Below are positions 10,991 through 23,900 of a stretch of DNA of 64,000 nt, piece by piece. The DNA comes from Sphaerolaimus hirsutus (lineage: Eukaryota; Nematoda; Chromadorea; Monhysterida; Sphaerolaimidae): assembly GCA_964036195.1 (NCBI GenBank), contig OZ038453.1, positions 8,571,469-8,635,468 of the forward strand, given 5' to 3'. Position numbers and translations under genes: made by a program. Each line of letters begins with the position of its first letter. Positions within the stretch are counted from its first letter, which is position 1. Under the pieces are notes generated by a model that saw only the letters and a list, made by a program, of their open reading frames with translations, was not told the origin of the DNA and ran no database searches.

Positions 10991-11648
10991 AAAATTTTGC
11001 GGAAAAATTGCACTGGAAATGCCGTCTTTTCCAAAGTCGCTGGAAAAGTTCCAACATATTTTCCCAAACTGTTGGTTATCTGTCACTGCAGATGACATTT
11101 ACAAAACGAGTGCAACATGCATTTATTTGTCAAATGTGAGAAATATGGAAATCCAAGACATGATTTGGATTGTCAATGCGCTGAAAGACGAGAATTTCAA
11201 CATATTGCAGTTTACCGTAAACAACTGCTTTACGTAAACTGCTTTGTCAGGGCTACTGAATGGGAATTACTGTATGCCAGTTTATTGCCGAACTGTAACA
11301 AGTGTCAGGGACTGTAACTGTGACAAGGGACATTTTTTTGCACAGCGCGCAGTTATTCTGAATGACTGCATAATGGAGTTCAATAAAGTATACCAAGAAC
11401 TGGAAGCATCTGGCACCACCGCAGATGAGTTAAATGATATGTTCATGAAAACTAAAAGGAAAATAGTTTCCCAGTTTGAAGACGTCGCAAAATTCCAATA
11501 TAATTGGCCAGTTAACACAAATAACGGCACTGAAAATGTCCTGTACATGAGACATTACTTGAATTTGGGGCCTCCTACCACCTGTGGTAGCAGTACGATG
11601 AACATGCCCATTGAAAATGGTAATTTTCATAACAATGAAATAATGTGA
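10985..11648 (+). pseudogene. Unrecognised repeat-domain protein, domain copy A (decayed)
   Basis: Open in one frame apart from a TAA near 11235 and a TGA at 11646. Near the start it reads IFPNCWLSVT, then an I-W-I-V-N-A-L segment and ENFNIL, then a charged stretch ending FQYNWP followed by a YMRHYLNLG-like tail. The same order of motifs (FPxxW, hydrophobic-K/N-I-hydrophobic, NFD/NFN, QYxWP, HAW-like tail) recurs at 15890-16500, 16725-16842 plus 29398-29830, and 29890-30430. I do not recognise the family. The frame continues, past the stop, into the capsid-like segment downstream, so both were probably one polyprotein. Confidence 0.6.
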
Positions 11649-13620
11649 CGAAACACCATTCCAGTCGTGTATGGACAAGGACATGAAAAGTACGGGACTC
11701 AATGGAGCAATTATAACCAGGGGCTAACCTGGGATAACAGTGGTACCGCATTACATGGCAATATGAATGATAACCCTGGACTAAACTGAGATGTAGCCGT
11801 TAATTACCCAGCCAAGGCAGGAAAAGTATGGGAGAATGTGAAATTCTGTGAACCACAGACGTACGCCTCAGTGCCGGCGACCTATGTGCCTCCCAAATAT
11901 GTGGCTGCGAGTAGTAATGCCAGGTACAACAATGTTAATGCGCAAATGCACAGCCTAACACCCCAGCCAATATACGGCCAAAGTGGAACTTCACCGGAAA
12001 TGAGAAATACGTTTTCGCACAATGCAGTGGGCAATCAAATAATGATAAATAGAAACAGCATGTCATTTACTCCAATTGACCCATGGGCAACGGAACGTTT
12101 GACATCCATGTTCAACAGACATGTGCCTATGTTAAATGGGATACGCGGTCACGGTTTACCCATTACGGAGTGGGGCCAAATAGTCAAAAACACATTTTCC
12201 GAGTTGAACATATTTGATGATGAATTGAAGACAAAATTGGTGAGTAAAAGGCTTTCAAATTTTGCGGGTGTATTAGCGGCAAGCATGCCTGCTTCATCAT
12301 TGAGATCGTGGCATTATTTGCGCCAAGAAATGCTAAAGTATTTCGGAAAACAGACAACTTCCGTGGATAAAGAAAGATTCTTACAATTTAAACAGCTGAA
12401 AATGGAAAGCTTATATTTCTTCTTTACGGAGTTGATGCTAGCGGTCAAAGCTTTTGGAAAGCCTGAAAGTTGGATGCAAGCTGATGAGGAATCGATATTA
12501 AGCCAATTTGTGGCTAGCATGAGCCCAGAATCCTGTTGGGAAACTGAAAAAATGAGAGTTTTCAGAAAGGCTGATAAACTTGAATTGAGAGATATTTATG
12601 ATATTTGTGCAAGTATGAGCACCATTGGGGATGTGGGATGATTCCAAGAAAACTTGGCAGCATGCCACAGTGTGCTCTTTTCAAATGAATTGATCGATCC
12701 AAACAGTGCCAAGATGCCCAGCAAGAACTGCAACTTTACCAAAAATGCTGGAGATACATTCGCGAGGAATACTGGGAATTTCCGCAGTGGAAAATATGGT
12801 GCCAGTGATGATCTGGATAAAATCCAAAGTATGGCCTGCGTTGATACAGAAGAGTTTTATCCTGAAAACTCCGACCCATTGCAAACTAATCCAACAAGAT
12901 CGGCAAACACATGGAATCTGTATGCAGCGACCCAGAATGTTGTTAATACCACAAATAAAGACACTGTATCAACCGACAAAAGTTTGATCGATTATACGAG
13001 AGATACTATGGTCAAGCATGATGATTTGCAAAGAATTGCAAAAATGGAAGCATGCCTGAAGGATGTCATTTCAAAGGTTGAAAATCAATCTAGACAATTT
13101 ACCAAGCTCATGGAAAGTGTGGCCGACCTCACCCGACAGGTCAACAGAGCTAGACAAAATTCTAGAGACAATTCTAGAGGGAATAATGGCATGCAAAGTC
13201 GAAGCCCTTCCGGGGACAAGAAATGTTACCGCTGTCAGTCAAGTGACCACCTAATTGCTGATTGCCAACATCCGGCACCCATCTGATCAGAAAGACATCG
13301 GATTTACAACAATAATGTCAGTCAAAGGTCAAGATCCCCCTCACAAACTTCAAACCCATATTGATACCCGGATAATGGGAACTACCAGCAAAACGTCAAT
13401 CAAAATTCCCGCCAGGACAACACTGTCAGAAACAATACCCAGCCTAACGGATCTATCAGTCGTGTGAATCAGGCATTCCAGTCAGGGTATTATAACCAAG
13501 GGACAGGATCAAATTCCATGCCATTGGGCCAGAATACCCAAAAGCCCACAAGGGTAACGTTTGATGAAAGATCAATGACAAAGTCTTATGAACCTCTAAG
13601 AATTCCCAATATGCTGTTCC
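11649..13620 (+). pseudogene. Gag-like polyprotein segment: capsid-like region and CCHC zinc knuckle
   Basis: The same reading frame continues from domain A through 13620, broken by TGA codons at 11787, 12639, 13284 and 13362. The first ~90 residues are N/Q/P-rich. A helical capsid-like region follows (about 12080-12640, with an LSNFAGVLAAS stretch and a DKERFLQFKQLKMESLYFFF stretch resembling Ty3/Gypsy-type Gag in general character). Then come a coiled segment and the knuckle CYRCQSSDHLIADC near 13228-13269, which fits C-x2-C-x4-H-x4-C. The tail is N/Q/S-rich. The Gag assignment rests on the knuckle and layout, not on a family match. A frameshift occurs near 13625. Confidence 0.6.
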
Positions 13621-13695
13621 AAGAGCACAGCAGTTTACCAAAATGTTGCGTGCAAATCAGCCTAAAGCTCATGAATCGACATCTATGGTCGGAAA

Positions 13696-14630
13696 TAGTG
13701 ATGGAAAAGCATCAGAAAAAGGGCGCCAAGCGCCAATGGTGCCATGGCGCCATTCGGAAAGTGGGCGCCAGGCGCCAAAGGGCGCCACAGAAAAAGGGCA
13801 CCAAGTGCCAAGGGCGCCATGGCGCCATTCAAAAAGTGGGCGCCAGGCGCCAATGGTGCAATGGAAAGAGGGCGCCAAGCGCCAATGGCGCCATGGCGCC
13901 ATTTATAAGTTAGGGCGCCAGGCGCCAAGGGCGCCAGGGTAAATAAGTACATACAATATTTACCCTGTGTGTGCTAGAAGTGTTCTTCCAACACTGTATT
14001 GTACAAATTCACTTCCGTATTCACATTCTTCAGAATGTAATCAACAAAAATCAACAAATCAACAACTAGCAACAATTTTTGTATCAAATTGTACTTCCAC
14101 TTGACATTCAGTTCAAACATAATGAAAATTTCCATTCAACAAAACAATACATTCACTTAACATGGATTTGACATGGAAGTTGACGGAAATGGAATTACAA
14201 CAATTTGAATCCGTCTATTTATGAGTTTGCAAGTTTGATGGTTCATCATTCTTAGCTTCTGATCAGTCAAACGCTCTGTTGATGAACCGTTGGACGAAAA
14301 ATTTCAATCCAATGTCACTACTTTGTCCATTTTTTTGGTGAATTTCCATTATCCACTGACACGCTTTTGTATTTTTTCTCATTTACAAGGCACTCATGTT
14401 GAAACCCTGCTGGCGCCATTTTGGCGCCATTCTATGGCATGGTGCCAAGCACCAAGGACACCATGGAGAAAGGGTGCCAAGCGCCAAGGGCGCCATGGCA
14501 CCTTTCAGAAAGTGGGCGCCAGGCACCAAGGGCGCTACAGGAAAAGGGCGCCAAGCGCCAATGGCGCCATGGCGCAGCGCCCTTTGGCACCCTCAAATGG
14601 CACCAGCGCCATGGTGCCATTCCATCACTA
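13696..14630. mobile_element. hAT-like non-autonomous element with GCGCCA core
   Basis: The best-preserved family G copy. The left end is TAGTGATGGAAAAGC and the right end is GCCATTCCATCACTA. An exact 8-bp duplication GTCGGAAA flanks it (13688-13695 and 14631-14638), the size typical of hAT transposons. GCGCCA arrays occupy both ends (13715-13940 and 14410-14625) around an AT-rich middle. It is inserted in the gag-like ORF; removing element plus one TSD rejoins the flanking open frames. No transposase is encoded. Confidence 0.85.
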
Positions 14631-15047
14631 GTCGGAAATAATTTGAATGGGAAATCACGTCAAGACCTTGGACGTCTCAGTGTGATATGTGAGCCTTACG
14701 CAACTGAGAGCTTGGAAAATCTATCAGCTGCATCATTGGAAGTGAATTATGATGATTATGATGATCCAGAATTGGTGGATAAGAACATGACTGAAAATGA
14801 TCATCTGGATTACAATGGATTCGACACATATGATAATGACTTCCAATTGAGTTCAATGACATGTGCTCATGAGAAAAGTGATAAGTGCCCCATACTTACT
14901 GCCTGGCAACCATTACCGATCAGTGGCAACATGGAAACTCAAGACAATGCGTCGCAAACAACCCACACTGAGGTAATTGAAAAAAATATTTCCACTTCCG
15001 CTACTAAGTTGCCAAGGGAAGTTGATAGCTTATCAACTATAACATAA
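14631..15047 (+). pseudogene. Acidic segment of the gag-like polyprotein
   Basis: Continues the interrupted ORF after the hAT-like insertion. The first residues (VGN) duplicate those before the insertion because of the TSD. It is rich in D, E, N and Y with a YDDYDDPE motif near 14745 and ends at TAA near 15045. No domain is recognised. It looks like a disordered linker between the zinc-knuckle region and the basic/acidic ORF that follows. Confidence 0.5.
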
Positions 15048-15101
15048 TGTGACAAACCAAATTTTGACGGCAATCAAGGCGCTAGCACTGTAACAGTACC
15101 T

Positions 15102-16560
15102 GTGAAAGAATCCGACAGTGCTGAAATAGTTTCAGAACCCCACCCAAAAAAGGGCTCTGGGAAAATACTGAGATCATGCTGTGCAGGTGAATGCTCAGAC
15201 AGCTTTGTGACAGCTGTAGACAACTCTGAGTCGGAAAGCCTTAGTTGGTTGGATTCTAGTGACGGAACAACAACATCCTATCGGAAACCGGTGAAACATA
15301 AACCGAGACGGAAGTACTGTGATTGTGTTAATTCCCTGTGCAAAAGTGCTAAGAAGCGCAAAAGGAAGAAACACTGTCATGCAAATGGAAGGAGGTATGG
15401 CATGCACATGCTCGGGAAGACTGCACGAAAATATCAGTGCAACAGTGTTTTTAAACAGCATACTGATAAGTATGGAAGCTTTTTTTGGTGCAACTCTCTG
15501 TCAGGAAAACTTGGCAAAGAAAGCCCAGCGGCGGATAAAAGATTTATCCCAAAGCCAAAACCCAAAGCATCAAAACAACTGAGTAGAGCTCAAAAGTCTT
15601 CAACCTTTTCGGTCATAAATGCACGCAAAACTATGCCCCAGACACAGATGGCCGACCAGGACTACTTGGACATGCACAGCAAGCTGACGATCAGCGATGG
15701 CGAAGAGGAACTAGAAGAACTCAAGAAAATGGATCAAGCGCCCCTGGAGGAACCCGAGGAACCCCTGGAGGAGGAATCAAAGGACAAGGAACCCCTGGAG
15801 GAGGAATCAGAGGACAAGGAACCCCTGGAGGAGAAGTCTGAGGACAGTTCCAGTGACTCGGATGATAAGGTGCAGTTGGGGGAGCAACTTATAGGTTCGC
15901 TATTTCCAAGTAGTTGGTTCACCCTGAAGGACCATGAGTTGTGTCAGTTTGATTCATTAGGATCTGCATTAAGACATAAGGCCAGAGTTCTAGAAGTTTT
16001 TGAAGCTACAACAGAGGTTTATGATAATATCTTGTGGTTGGTGAAAGTCATTCGAAATGGCTTTAGACTGAAGAACATGCCAGACAAAGAATTTCAAAAA
16101 TTGAAAGAAGCATTTCAATGCTTAATTTTGTATGCAAACTGGAAGAGTTCCACATACAATTCTGTGGGTGGCATGTTAATGGCCCAAGTTGCAGTAGTGC
16201 TGCATGTTGAAATTTCCGCTATTGAGTCCATGCAAGCTCAACTCAAAAGGGCCAGAGACAATGGTTCCTGTATGTATATTCTAAATACGGATTAATCTAA
16301 ATTCTAAAAAGGCACTAAATTCAACCATCAGGAGAGCCAAGAAAAACATCCTCTCAGAATTTTGATGAATTGCTTGTGGCACATTTCCGTGGCCACTACA
16401 AACAGCTGATGGTAGAGCCAACATTCTGTATGCATGGGAGAAATGTCAATATTGGGGCAAGAAGAATTTTGAATCAACTTTGCCTGCACTTTCTGCCTTG
16501 GACTTAGCTCCAACTAGTACTTACTGAAAGGTAGAGTACTATCTAGACAGCAAAACGCTG
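15102..16560 (+). pseudogene. Basic/acidic linker protein with domain copy B (decayed after 16295)
   Basis: A 397-residue open frame (15102-16295) with three parts: a Cys-rich basic stretch (CDCVNSLCKSAKKRKRKKHC, about residues 74-94); an acidic array of PLEEESEDKE-like units repeated three to four times (about 15740-15860); and from about 15894 domain copy B, starting LFPSSWFTL, then a LWLVKVI stretch and NSVGGMLMA. Beyond the stop at 16293 the same domain can still be followed in broken frames to a Y-A-W-x3-Y-W motif near 16430, matching the HAW tail of the other copies. Probably part of the same polyprotein as the ORFs upstream. Confidence 0.55.
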
Positions 16561-16630
16561 GAAGATAAAGCCAAACTGGTACCCATGGCTTCTTCGAGTT
16601 CTCAAGGGATTCAGGAGAAAGAAACCTTGA

Positions 16631-16842
16631 ATGTACACTGTGAAGGTGAGAAGTTGCAATCAATACAACTTCATAATTGTGATGGCGACGATTCTGAAAA
16701 TGATTCTCAGCGTGAGAATGGTCGAAATGGTGGAATCGCTATTTCCTGAATTTTGGTTTGAGTTAGATCTATCCCAACTAGATCATATGACATCACAGCA
16801 ACTCCACCTATTTGATTGGGAAAACTCTGACATCACAGCGGT
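16631..16842 (+). pseudogene. Domain copy C, N-terminal part (split by BEL element)
   Basis: Encodes SLFPEFWFELDLSQLDHMTS followed by LHLFDWENSDITAV, the conserved start of the repeated domain and very close to copy D at 29900. The ORF runs straight into the BEL/Pao LTR at 16843. The rest of the domain resumes at 29398 in the same frame once 12,555 bp (element plus TSD, divisible by three) are removed. Confidence 0.7.
16838..16842. repeat. Target-site duplication of the BEL/Pao element
   Basis: GCGGT directly before the 5' LTR, repeated at 29393-29397 directly after the 3' LTR. Five bases is usual for BEL/Pao. Confidence 0.85.
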
Positions 16843-18172
16843 TGTGTTGACCGTGGCAGGGTGAATGGATAAGGAAATACAGAGATTTGATGATTAGGTT
16901 CATATTTGCCTATTTACCTATTTGCACTAAATTTATGTTTCATGCACTACATTAATTTACCACACAAATTATATTTCCTGCACTATATTATTTACCCACG
17001 GAGAATATTCAATTAGGAAAGTGTCTTATAAGTTATTGATATGTTTATGAGGAATATTTAAGTTTAAAGGTCAAATAAGTTATTATTAGGTTTATGAACA
17101 TGAAATTAGGTTAATTCAACTTGTCATAATTTTCTGATCATTATTATATACACATTTACATGGTTTGCTTGCAGTTTAGGAAACTCAAATCTTGTAAATA
17201 TTTATGTGCTACGTACTTACTTAGGCCAGCGTCCTAATAGAGAAATGGTGCCCTGTGTGTGACTAGCATTTACTGTATGCGTTTACCAAACCCTTCGCAC
17301 AGGCATATTTATTATAGCTTTGCAATGCTTTTATTATTTACTTTGACATTTATAGAAATATCCTGCTCAAATTATACCAAATATATTATAAACCCTGCTC
17401 ATTATTATTACTCATTTACCTTGAATAAGTCCCAATTTACCAATTATGAAATATATGTTTTCAGGAAGTGATTATTATTGTATTGAATATACCTTGCTTA
17501 TTTACATCATTAGGAACATTTGCACTACTACTTCCAATTTCCAAACACTACAATATTAGTTTCCAATGTGCGTCAATGTTTTCTGACAAATTGGAACAAA
17601 TTAGTAAATCGGCTGAGTTTGCCGACTTCGCGCATCACAAGATTAATAGTTTTTCTATTAGCCCAATTTGTACTTGGTATTTCTTTACCATAATTATTTG
17701 AATGTGTGCACGCATAGAATAAGCCAACTGTTTCGGCTAGATGTGTCTTATTGTTACATTTATGTCTTATTTGTGCATTGGAATTTAGGAAATTACTGTA
17801 GCCATGTTTTATACATAATTTCCGTGTCTTAGCAACTTTGGAAGTTTTTACTTCAGTCTTATGACCCCAGTCCCGACCCAGAAAATAAGCTAGCAATAGA
17901 AACTTCGACTAGGAAGCTCGCTAGGCTTTGCGCTTTTGTATTCAAGCTGTATTTGATCAAATAAAGTACCTATATTTACCTGATCTGACTTGCAATCTAC
18001 AATAAAGCAACTGAAACAACCTTGGAAACCCCCCTTTTTCACGCAAACTCACCTGACTGCCGTGGCTATCTAAATCTACAGTCTGCACTGTCGCATAGTG
18101 TAAATCAACCACTCAATTAGCTATCACTCATTACGGTAAACAGAATGACATCAGTTTGGTGGCATTCACACA
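16843..18172 (+). repeat. BEL/Pao 5' LTR
   Basis: Begins TGTGTTGACCGTGGCAGGG and ends GGCATTCACACA, about 1,330 bp. It is nearly identical to the 3' LTR for the first ~1,120 bp, with an AATAAA at the end of that part. The final ~200 bp align only patchily with the 3' LTR. Confidence 0.85.
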
Positions 18173-19344
18173 TGGCACAGCGAGCAGGGTGATTGCATGA
18201 CATTGTGCTATCACCAAGCCGGAACGGACATTGTGCGGCAGTTGGCAGAACTTCAAAAGTCCTGCTGAACATCAATTGGCCTTGGCTGAGCGTTGGCTGT
18301 TGATTTGCAGACAGCATTGTGCCAAAGTCACGGCACTCCTGTCTACATCCTGGGAGCGGTTCTACGCTCACGCGCGGACGATACTGGAGTTCTGACAGAC
18401 CTGTCAGGATTTCAGGCAGCTTTCACCAGTACTCTGGCAAGGTGCTAGAGGCTGGGCGGCACCGGCATTTGACAAGGTGTCATTGTCGGACGGTGGTCAA
18501 ACTTTCGCTGGACGCTCCTGGACATCCGGATGCCAGTGACCGATCGCACGTCCTTCCTATGCCAAGGGAGGGTGACCTGATGGAGACAGGATTGCCACAG
18601 AGCCACGCTAGTCAAAGGGCTGTTTTGGGCATTCCTCAGGGTGGACTCATACCTCAGAAGTGCAAAAGTAGGGGTATCAGTGTACAAAGGGCTGTAGCTG
18701 ACAGAGAGTGGATTTGAAAACCAAGTATTAGGATACTTGGTAGCGTGTAGGGGCTTTGCGGAGCTCCCATCAAATATACACGCTGTGCCTGCTTGGTAAC
18801 ATCAGATCAGACAGTACAAAAGTGCCAGAATTCTGCATTGCACAGGCGCAATTGCAGAGCAGTGTACAGAAACACTGCTCAGAATCAGAAAGTGCACTGG
18901 AGTGCACAGAAACGTGTCACAGGCGACACAGCAAGCGCAGCGCACTGCGCACAGCGGCACAAGAGCCGCTCAGGAAAGCAAGTGGCCGGCGTGGTCACGG
19001 GGCACACAGGCATGCCAGAAAGAGCGCCAGAGCGCTCAGAAAGAGTGTGTACGGACCCTCTTTGGGCGCACACTGCTGGGCAGAGAATTGCTCCGTGGGA
19101 TTTGACCGGTGTGTTGAAGTCAACGTGTGTAAACAATCATGCCAGGGGCTTTAGGAACACACCTGGTGCCAGTGCAGTAAAGGTCAACGCGTGAGAACAC
19201 ATCAGGGGCCTGTAGGACTGCATTGGTATTGTGTGTGGCACAACAAATCCGTGGTGCACAGAGAAGTGCACAAGAAGGCGCAGAAAAGCGTCACAGGCGA
19301 CGCAATATAAAGAGAAACAGTGAAGGAAAATTTCATCAGCAAAA
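18173..19344 (+). promoter_or_regulatory. BEL/Pao primer-binding site and untranslated leader
   Basis: TGGCACAGCGAGCAGGG starts immediately after the 5' LTR and is the PBS candidate. The following ~1.15 kb has no conserved protein and is rich in CA and GCACA words. Open frames here are short and overlap in several frames, so I treat it as leader. Confidence 0.65.
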
Positions 19345-20952
19345 ATGGTCTCACCAACGGGTCACATCAGGAAGACCCTGGGTCCAGCAAAGCACAGGGT
19401 GGACAGCAGATTGCAAAGAGACTTTGCAAAATATGAACCGGAAGTGTATGCGGAGGCATCAAATGATGAGAAGAGAACAGAAATGAGAAGAGTGATTGCA
19501 TCTATCAAACAGGAAGGTGCAAAATTGGAGAGTGCTATGACTACAGTGAGAACTCAATTTGACACATGGAGGGACATCGTCAAGGACATTGACGATTCCG
19601 ATCAAATGGAACAAGAACAAAAAATGTACCAAGATTCATATGATGAATACGCAAATATGTCAGACTTGGTGACACAGAGAATTGCAGCCATGAATGTGTA
19701 CATTGAAGAGTTGCAAGATATGATCCAGCAACTGAGCGGAAGTACCATGTATGAAGTCAATACAGCATTCATACAGCAGATGGCTGCCCAGATGGCTCTA
19801 ACAGCTCAGGGAGCTGCTCCAGGAGCCAGTTCAACCAATGCAACCACAGCAAAGAGTGTCAAATTACAGAAACTGGAAGTTGAACAGTTTTCTGGGGAAA
19901 TTGTCAAATTTCAATCATGGTGGCAAATGTTTGAATCCCACATTCACAATCGGGTAGATTTGGAGGACATTTCCAAGTTCTCGTACTTGAGAAGTTTGCT
20001 GAAGGGCTCAGCATTCGGCATGATCAGTGGATTGAGTGTGACCGCAGAAAATTATGCACCCGCCATCGCAATGCTCAAGAAAAAATATGACCAGCCAGTT
20101 GTGGTCAGAAACACTCTGATGAACAATATCATGAAGCTGCGACAGGCCAGGAATACCTGTCAGGATATGAGAATTTTGTTTGATGCAATTGAAAGGCTGC
20201 TTCAGCAGTTGGAGTCACTGGGTGAATCAGTGGAGCATCCAATGCTGTTGAGCCAGCTGCAACAGAAAGTTCCACCAGAGGTTCTCAGGGAAATCCAGAA
20301 GGAACAGGGAACTGAGAAAGCCTTGACAGTGGAAAAATTCAGAAAGCTGTTTGGCAGACAGCTAGCGCTCACTGAGGCTGTACAGCACGCACAGCACACT
20401 GATGTGCCAGTGCAGCAATCGTGCCAGGGATTTTGGAATAATCCACGCACACAGCAATTCAATAATTGGTTCCAGGGCAATGGAAATCGATTCAGAGGGC
20501 CAGAGAACCTTAGGACCAGTACAGGGAGCATGTCTGTGATCCAGAATGGTCAGAGTGCACCGCAGGCTGGATTCATGAATCCTGGGAGGCCGTGTGTGTT
20601 CTGCAATGACACGCAGCAATTACACTTCAATGATAAGTGTCCAAAGTTCAAAACTGCCAGAGAAAGGAGAATGATTATGTCAAAGGCAGAGCGATGCCTG
20701 AGATGCCTGCAGAAAGGGCATTACATGGCTCAGTGTAAATTTATGAGAAATTGTTTCTATTGCAAGTCCAATAGGCACAACAGTGCAGTGTGCCCAGAGA
20801 AATTTGGAGACAATAGCAATGGGAACGCTGGACGGCAAGTTCCAGCATTTAAAGCGAATGGTCAACAGAATGGCCAGCAATTAGCAAACAATGGCAGAAA
20901 GTCTGTGCCGACGGTCGATTGACCAGCACAGAATCAGCAAAGAAAAGCCACA
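19345..20952 (+). pseudogene. gag: BEL/Pao gag (DUF1759-like, three zinc knuckles)
   Basis: 525 codons from ATG 19345 to TGA 20920, after which the same frame continues into the protease, so the stop breaks a gag-pol polyprotein. A coiled-coil N-terminus (to ~residue 140) is followed by KLEVEQFSGEIVKFQSWWQM, the hallmark start of the BEL/Pao gag region. Near the C-terminus are zinc-binding motifs: CVFC...HFNDKC, CLRCLQKGHYMAQC and CFYCKSNRHNSAVC. Gag packages the element RNA in cytoplasmic particles (family knowledge). The start is the first ATG of a long, well-supported frame. Confidence 0.88.
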
Positions 20953-23900
20953 GTGAATTGTGTCACTGTGGAGGAAGCTGAACCAGAAATGGTAGAGACA
21001 GAAACCATATCCAGCACAGTAGTTACAGAACCAAATACAAAGCAACAGAATACATCAGTGAACCTGTCAGTAAACAGGAATATGCCAATGTTGATGACAG
21101 CCAGAACAGTGATTGAGGTTTCAGAAATGGATACAGAGATGGAGCCTGAACAGCCACCACTACAGATTCAAGCATTCCTGGACACAGGATCCCAGGGAAC
21201 ATATATGTTAGAGAAAGTGGCCAAGAAACTCAATTTGACAAGTACAGGTGAACACCACATCCAGGTGTACACATTCGGAAATGAAAAGCCACACTATAAA
21301 GTAGTACAGCAAGTGGAATTCAGAATGCGGCTCATAAATGGCCAGAAAATTGATATGGTGGCTGATGTGGTCCCGACGTTGATTACAGAACAAGTCAAAG
21401 TGCCTGTGTCAGAACAGGACGAAAAGTACCTGCAAAAGTATTTCCCAGATGAGAGTTATTTTGCAGACAGAATTCCCAAGGAAAAAGGGACAGAGTGCAC
21501 GTTCAAGCCAGATATTATAGTGGGCTTGAATTATTTCTGGGATTTGATGTCCAGAAACACCAGTACCACCAGACTTCCATCAGGATTGTATGTAATTCCA
21601 TCAGAATTGGAATTACTGATGGGCGGTGGGCAGCTAACAAGCAACAGAAATCAATGGACCACAGATGGCACATATCCGGTGGTAGTCAATACAATTGTGC
21701 ATCAAATTCAGAGAGAAAAGTGGTACGAGGAAGCACCGTTGTCAATTGCTCCTGTACCAAATGTCAAAGACATGGACAGACTGGATACCATTGGCATAAT
21801 GGACCAGCCAGACCTCGTCGAGGATGATGAGGCTATCAAGCAATTCAATGAAAGTGTACAGAGAAACCCAGATGGTCGGTACTCTGTAAAGTTCATGTAC
21901 AAACCGAATTTGCATGAACTTCCAGACAACAAAGCAATGGCGTTCAAGAGGTTCAGGTACCTCACTAACAGGCTCAAGAGAGACCCAGAATTACTGGAGA
22001 AAATTCAGGCAATCATGAAAGCACAAGAGGAGCAAGGAGTGATTGAGAAAGTTCAAGAGGATATTATGGATGGCAGGAAGTTCCATATTCTGCCTCATCA
22101 ACCAGTAATAACGCCAGAGAAAACTACTACAATGGTCAGAGAGGTATATGATGCCTCAGCAAAACCGCCAGGCATGCCGAGCTTGAATGAGTGCATGTAC
22201 CGTGGTCCAGTGATACTACCACAGCTGGTAGGGATGTTGATGCGATTCCGATTGCATGGAATTGCACTGGTCGCAGACATAGAGAAAGCTTTTCTGCAGA
22301 TCAGCCTGCAGGACAGTGACAGAGATGTGACAAGATTTCTGTGGTACAAAGATCCCAGGAAACCATTCATGGAGAACAATATTCAGATTTACAGATTTGC
22401 CAGAGTGCCATTTGACATAATCTGCAGCCCAGCGCTGCTGGCACTGACCGTCAGATACCATCTGAATCAAACTGGCACAGAGAATGCAAAATTGATCGAT
22501 TAAAATCTGCATGTGGATAATTTGATCCTCAGTGTGGATACAGAGCAGAAAGCAATCGAATTGTACCAAGAATCCAAAGTGCTGTTCACAAAAGCACAAA
22601 TGAATCTAAGAGAATGGAACAGCAATAACAATAACTTTACTTGGCAATTGGCAGAATCAGATGTGGCCAAAGAAATTGTCACAACAGTCCTAGGAATAAA
22701 ATGGGACACAGAGAGCGACCAGATGTGGCTGAAAACACCAAAGACAATTCAGCAATCACAATTATCAGAAACTGACCAGAAAATTAAACTTCCCACGAAA
22801 AGGACAGTCGCAAAGGTGACTGCGGGATGTTTTGATCCAATGGGACTCATTTGTCCCGTCCTGCTGCCGGCAAAGAGATATTTGCAGACGTTATGGCATT
22901 CAGGACCAAGTGCCAAAGAATGGGACACTCCCCTGTCTGAGGAACAGACAGCAATTTGGCAGCAATTGGAGACAGAATTGCTTAAAGTTGGACAGATCAA
23001 GTTCAGCAGAAATTTGAATTATCAGAGTGGTGCAGATGCACAACTGCACATTTTCGTTGATGCCTCAGCAATGGCATACAGCGCAGCGGCATACATATGC
23101 CAGAAAACAGAAAATGACAGCGGCACGTCAAGCCTGCTGTACTCCAGATTGAGACTTGCTCCAAAGAAGCCAGAAGTGACAATTCCATGGCTGGAATTGT
23201 TGGCAATGCTGATTGGCAGCAGAATGTCAAAGTTCATTCACAAAGAGCTCAAGAACGTCAAATTCAGTCAGACAGTCGTATGGTCAGATTCAACCTGTTG
23301 TCTGAAGTGGCTGACAACCGCGAAGCCACTGGCATGTTTTGTCAAGAACAGATTGGATGAAATCAAGAAAATTCAGAGTGAGACAGAGAACATGCACATC
23401 AGACACATCGCAGGACTAGAGAACCCAGCTGACATGGCCACAAGAGGCATGAGCATGTCAGAGTTAGAAGACAGTGACCTGTGGTGGAAGGGGCCAGAAT
23501 GGCTGATGACTGGAGAGTGGCCAGAGCCGAAAGTAGAGCCAGTCACGCCAGAAGTAATGGCAGAAATCAAGAAAGAAGAGCTCAAGTTCCCAAAAGCCAG
23601 TCCAATTTACCTGGGTGCCACGCAGCAAGTGGTCAGTGACCCAGATGCCAGCAATGAACAAGCTAATGAGAGCAAGCAAAGCAACCCGTTGGGAATTGAG
23701 ATTCAGAGATTCTCATCACTGACAAAATTACTGGATGCAACAGTGTATGTGATGAGATTTTTGTGACAGATGCACAAAAAGCGCAGCAAGAATGACAGTC
23801 AGAATGGGCTGTCAGAAATCATAGAAAGTATCTGTGGTACAATGAAACCACAGGGAATTATCAGTATTGAAGAGAGAGAAATTGCGTCGAAATATTGGAT

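Noticed and set aside
18756..19194. Coding sequence in the BEL leader
   Set aside because: Several overlapping frames of similar length in a CA-rich region before a strong gag start; no recognisable protein.
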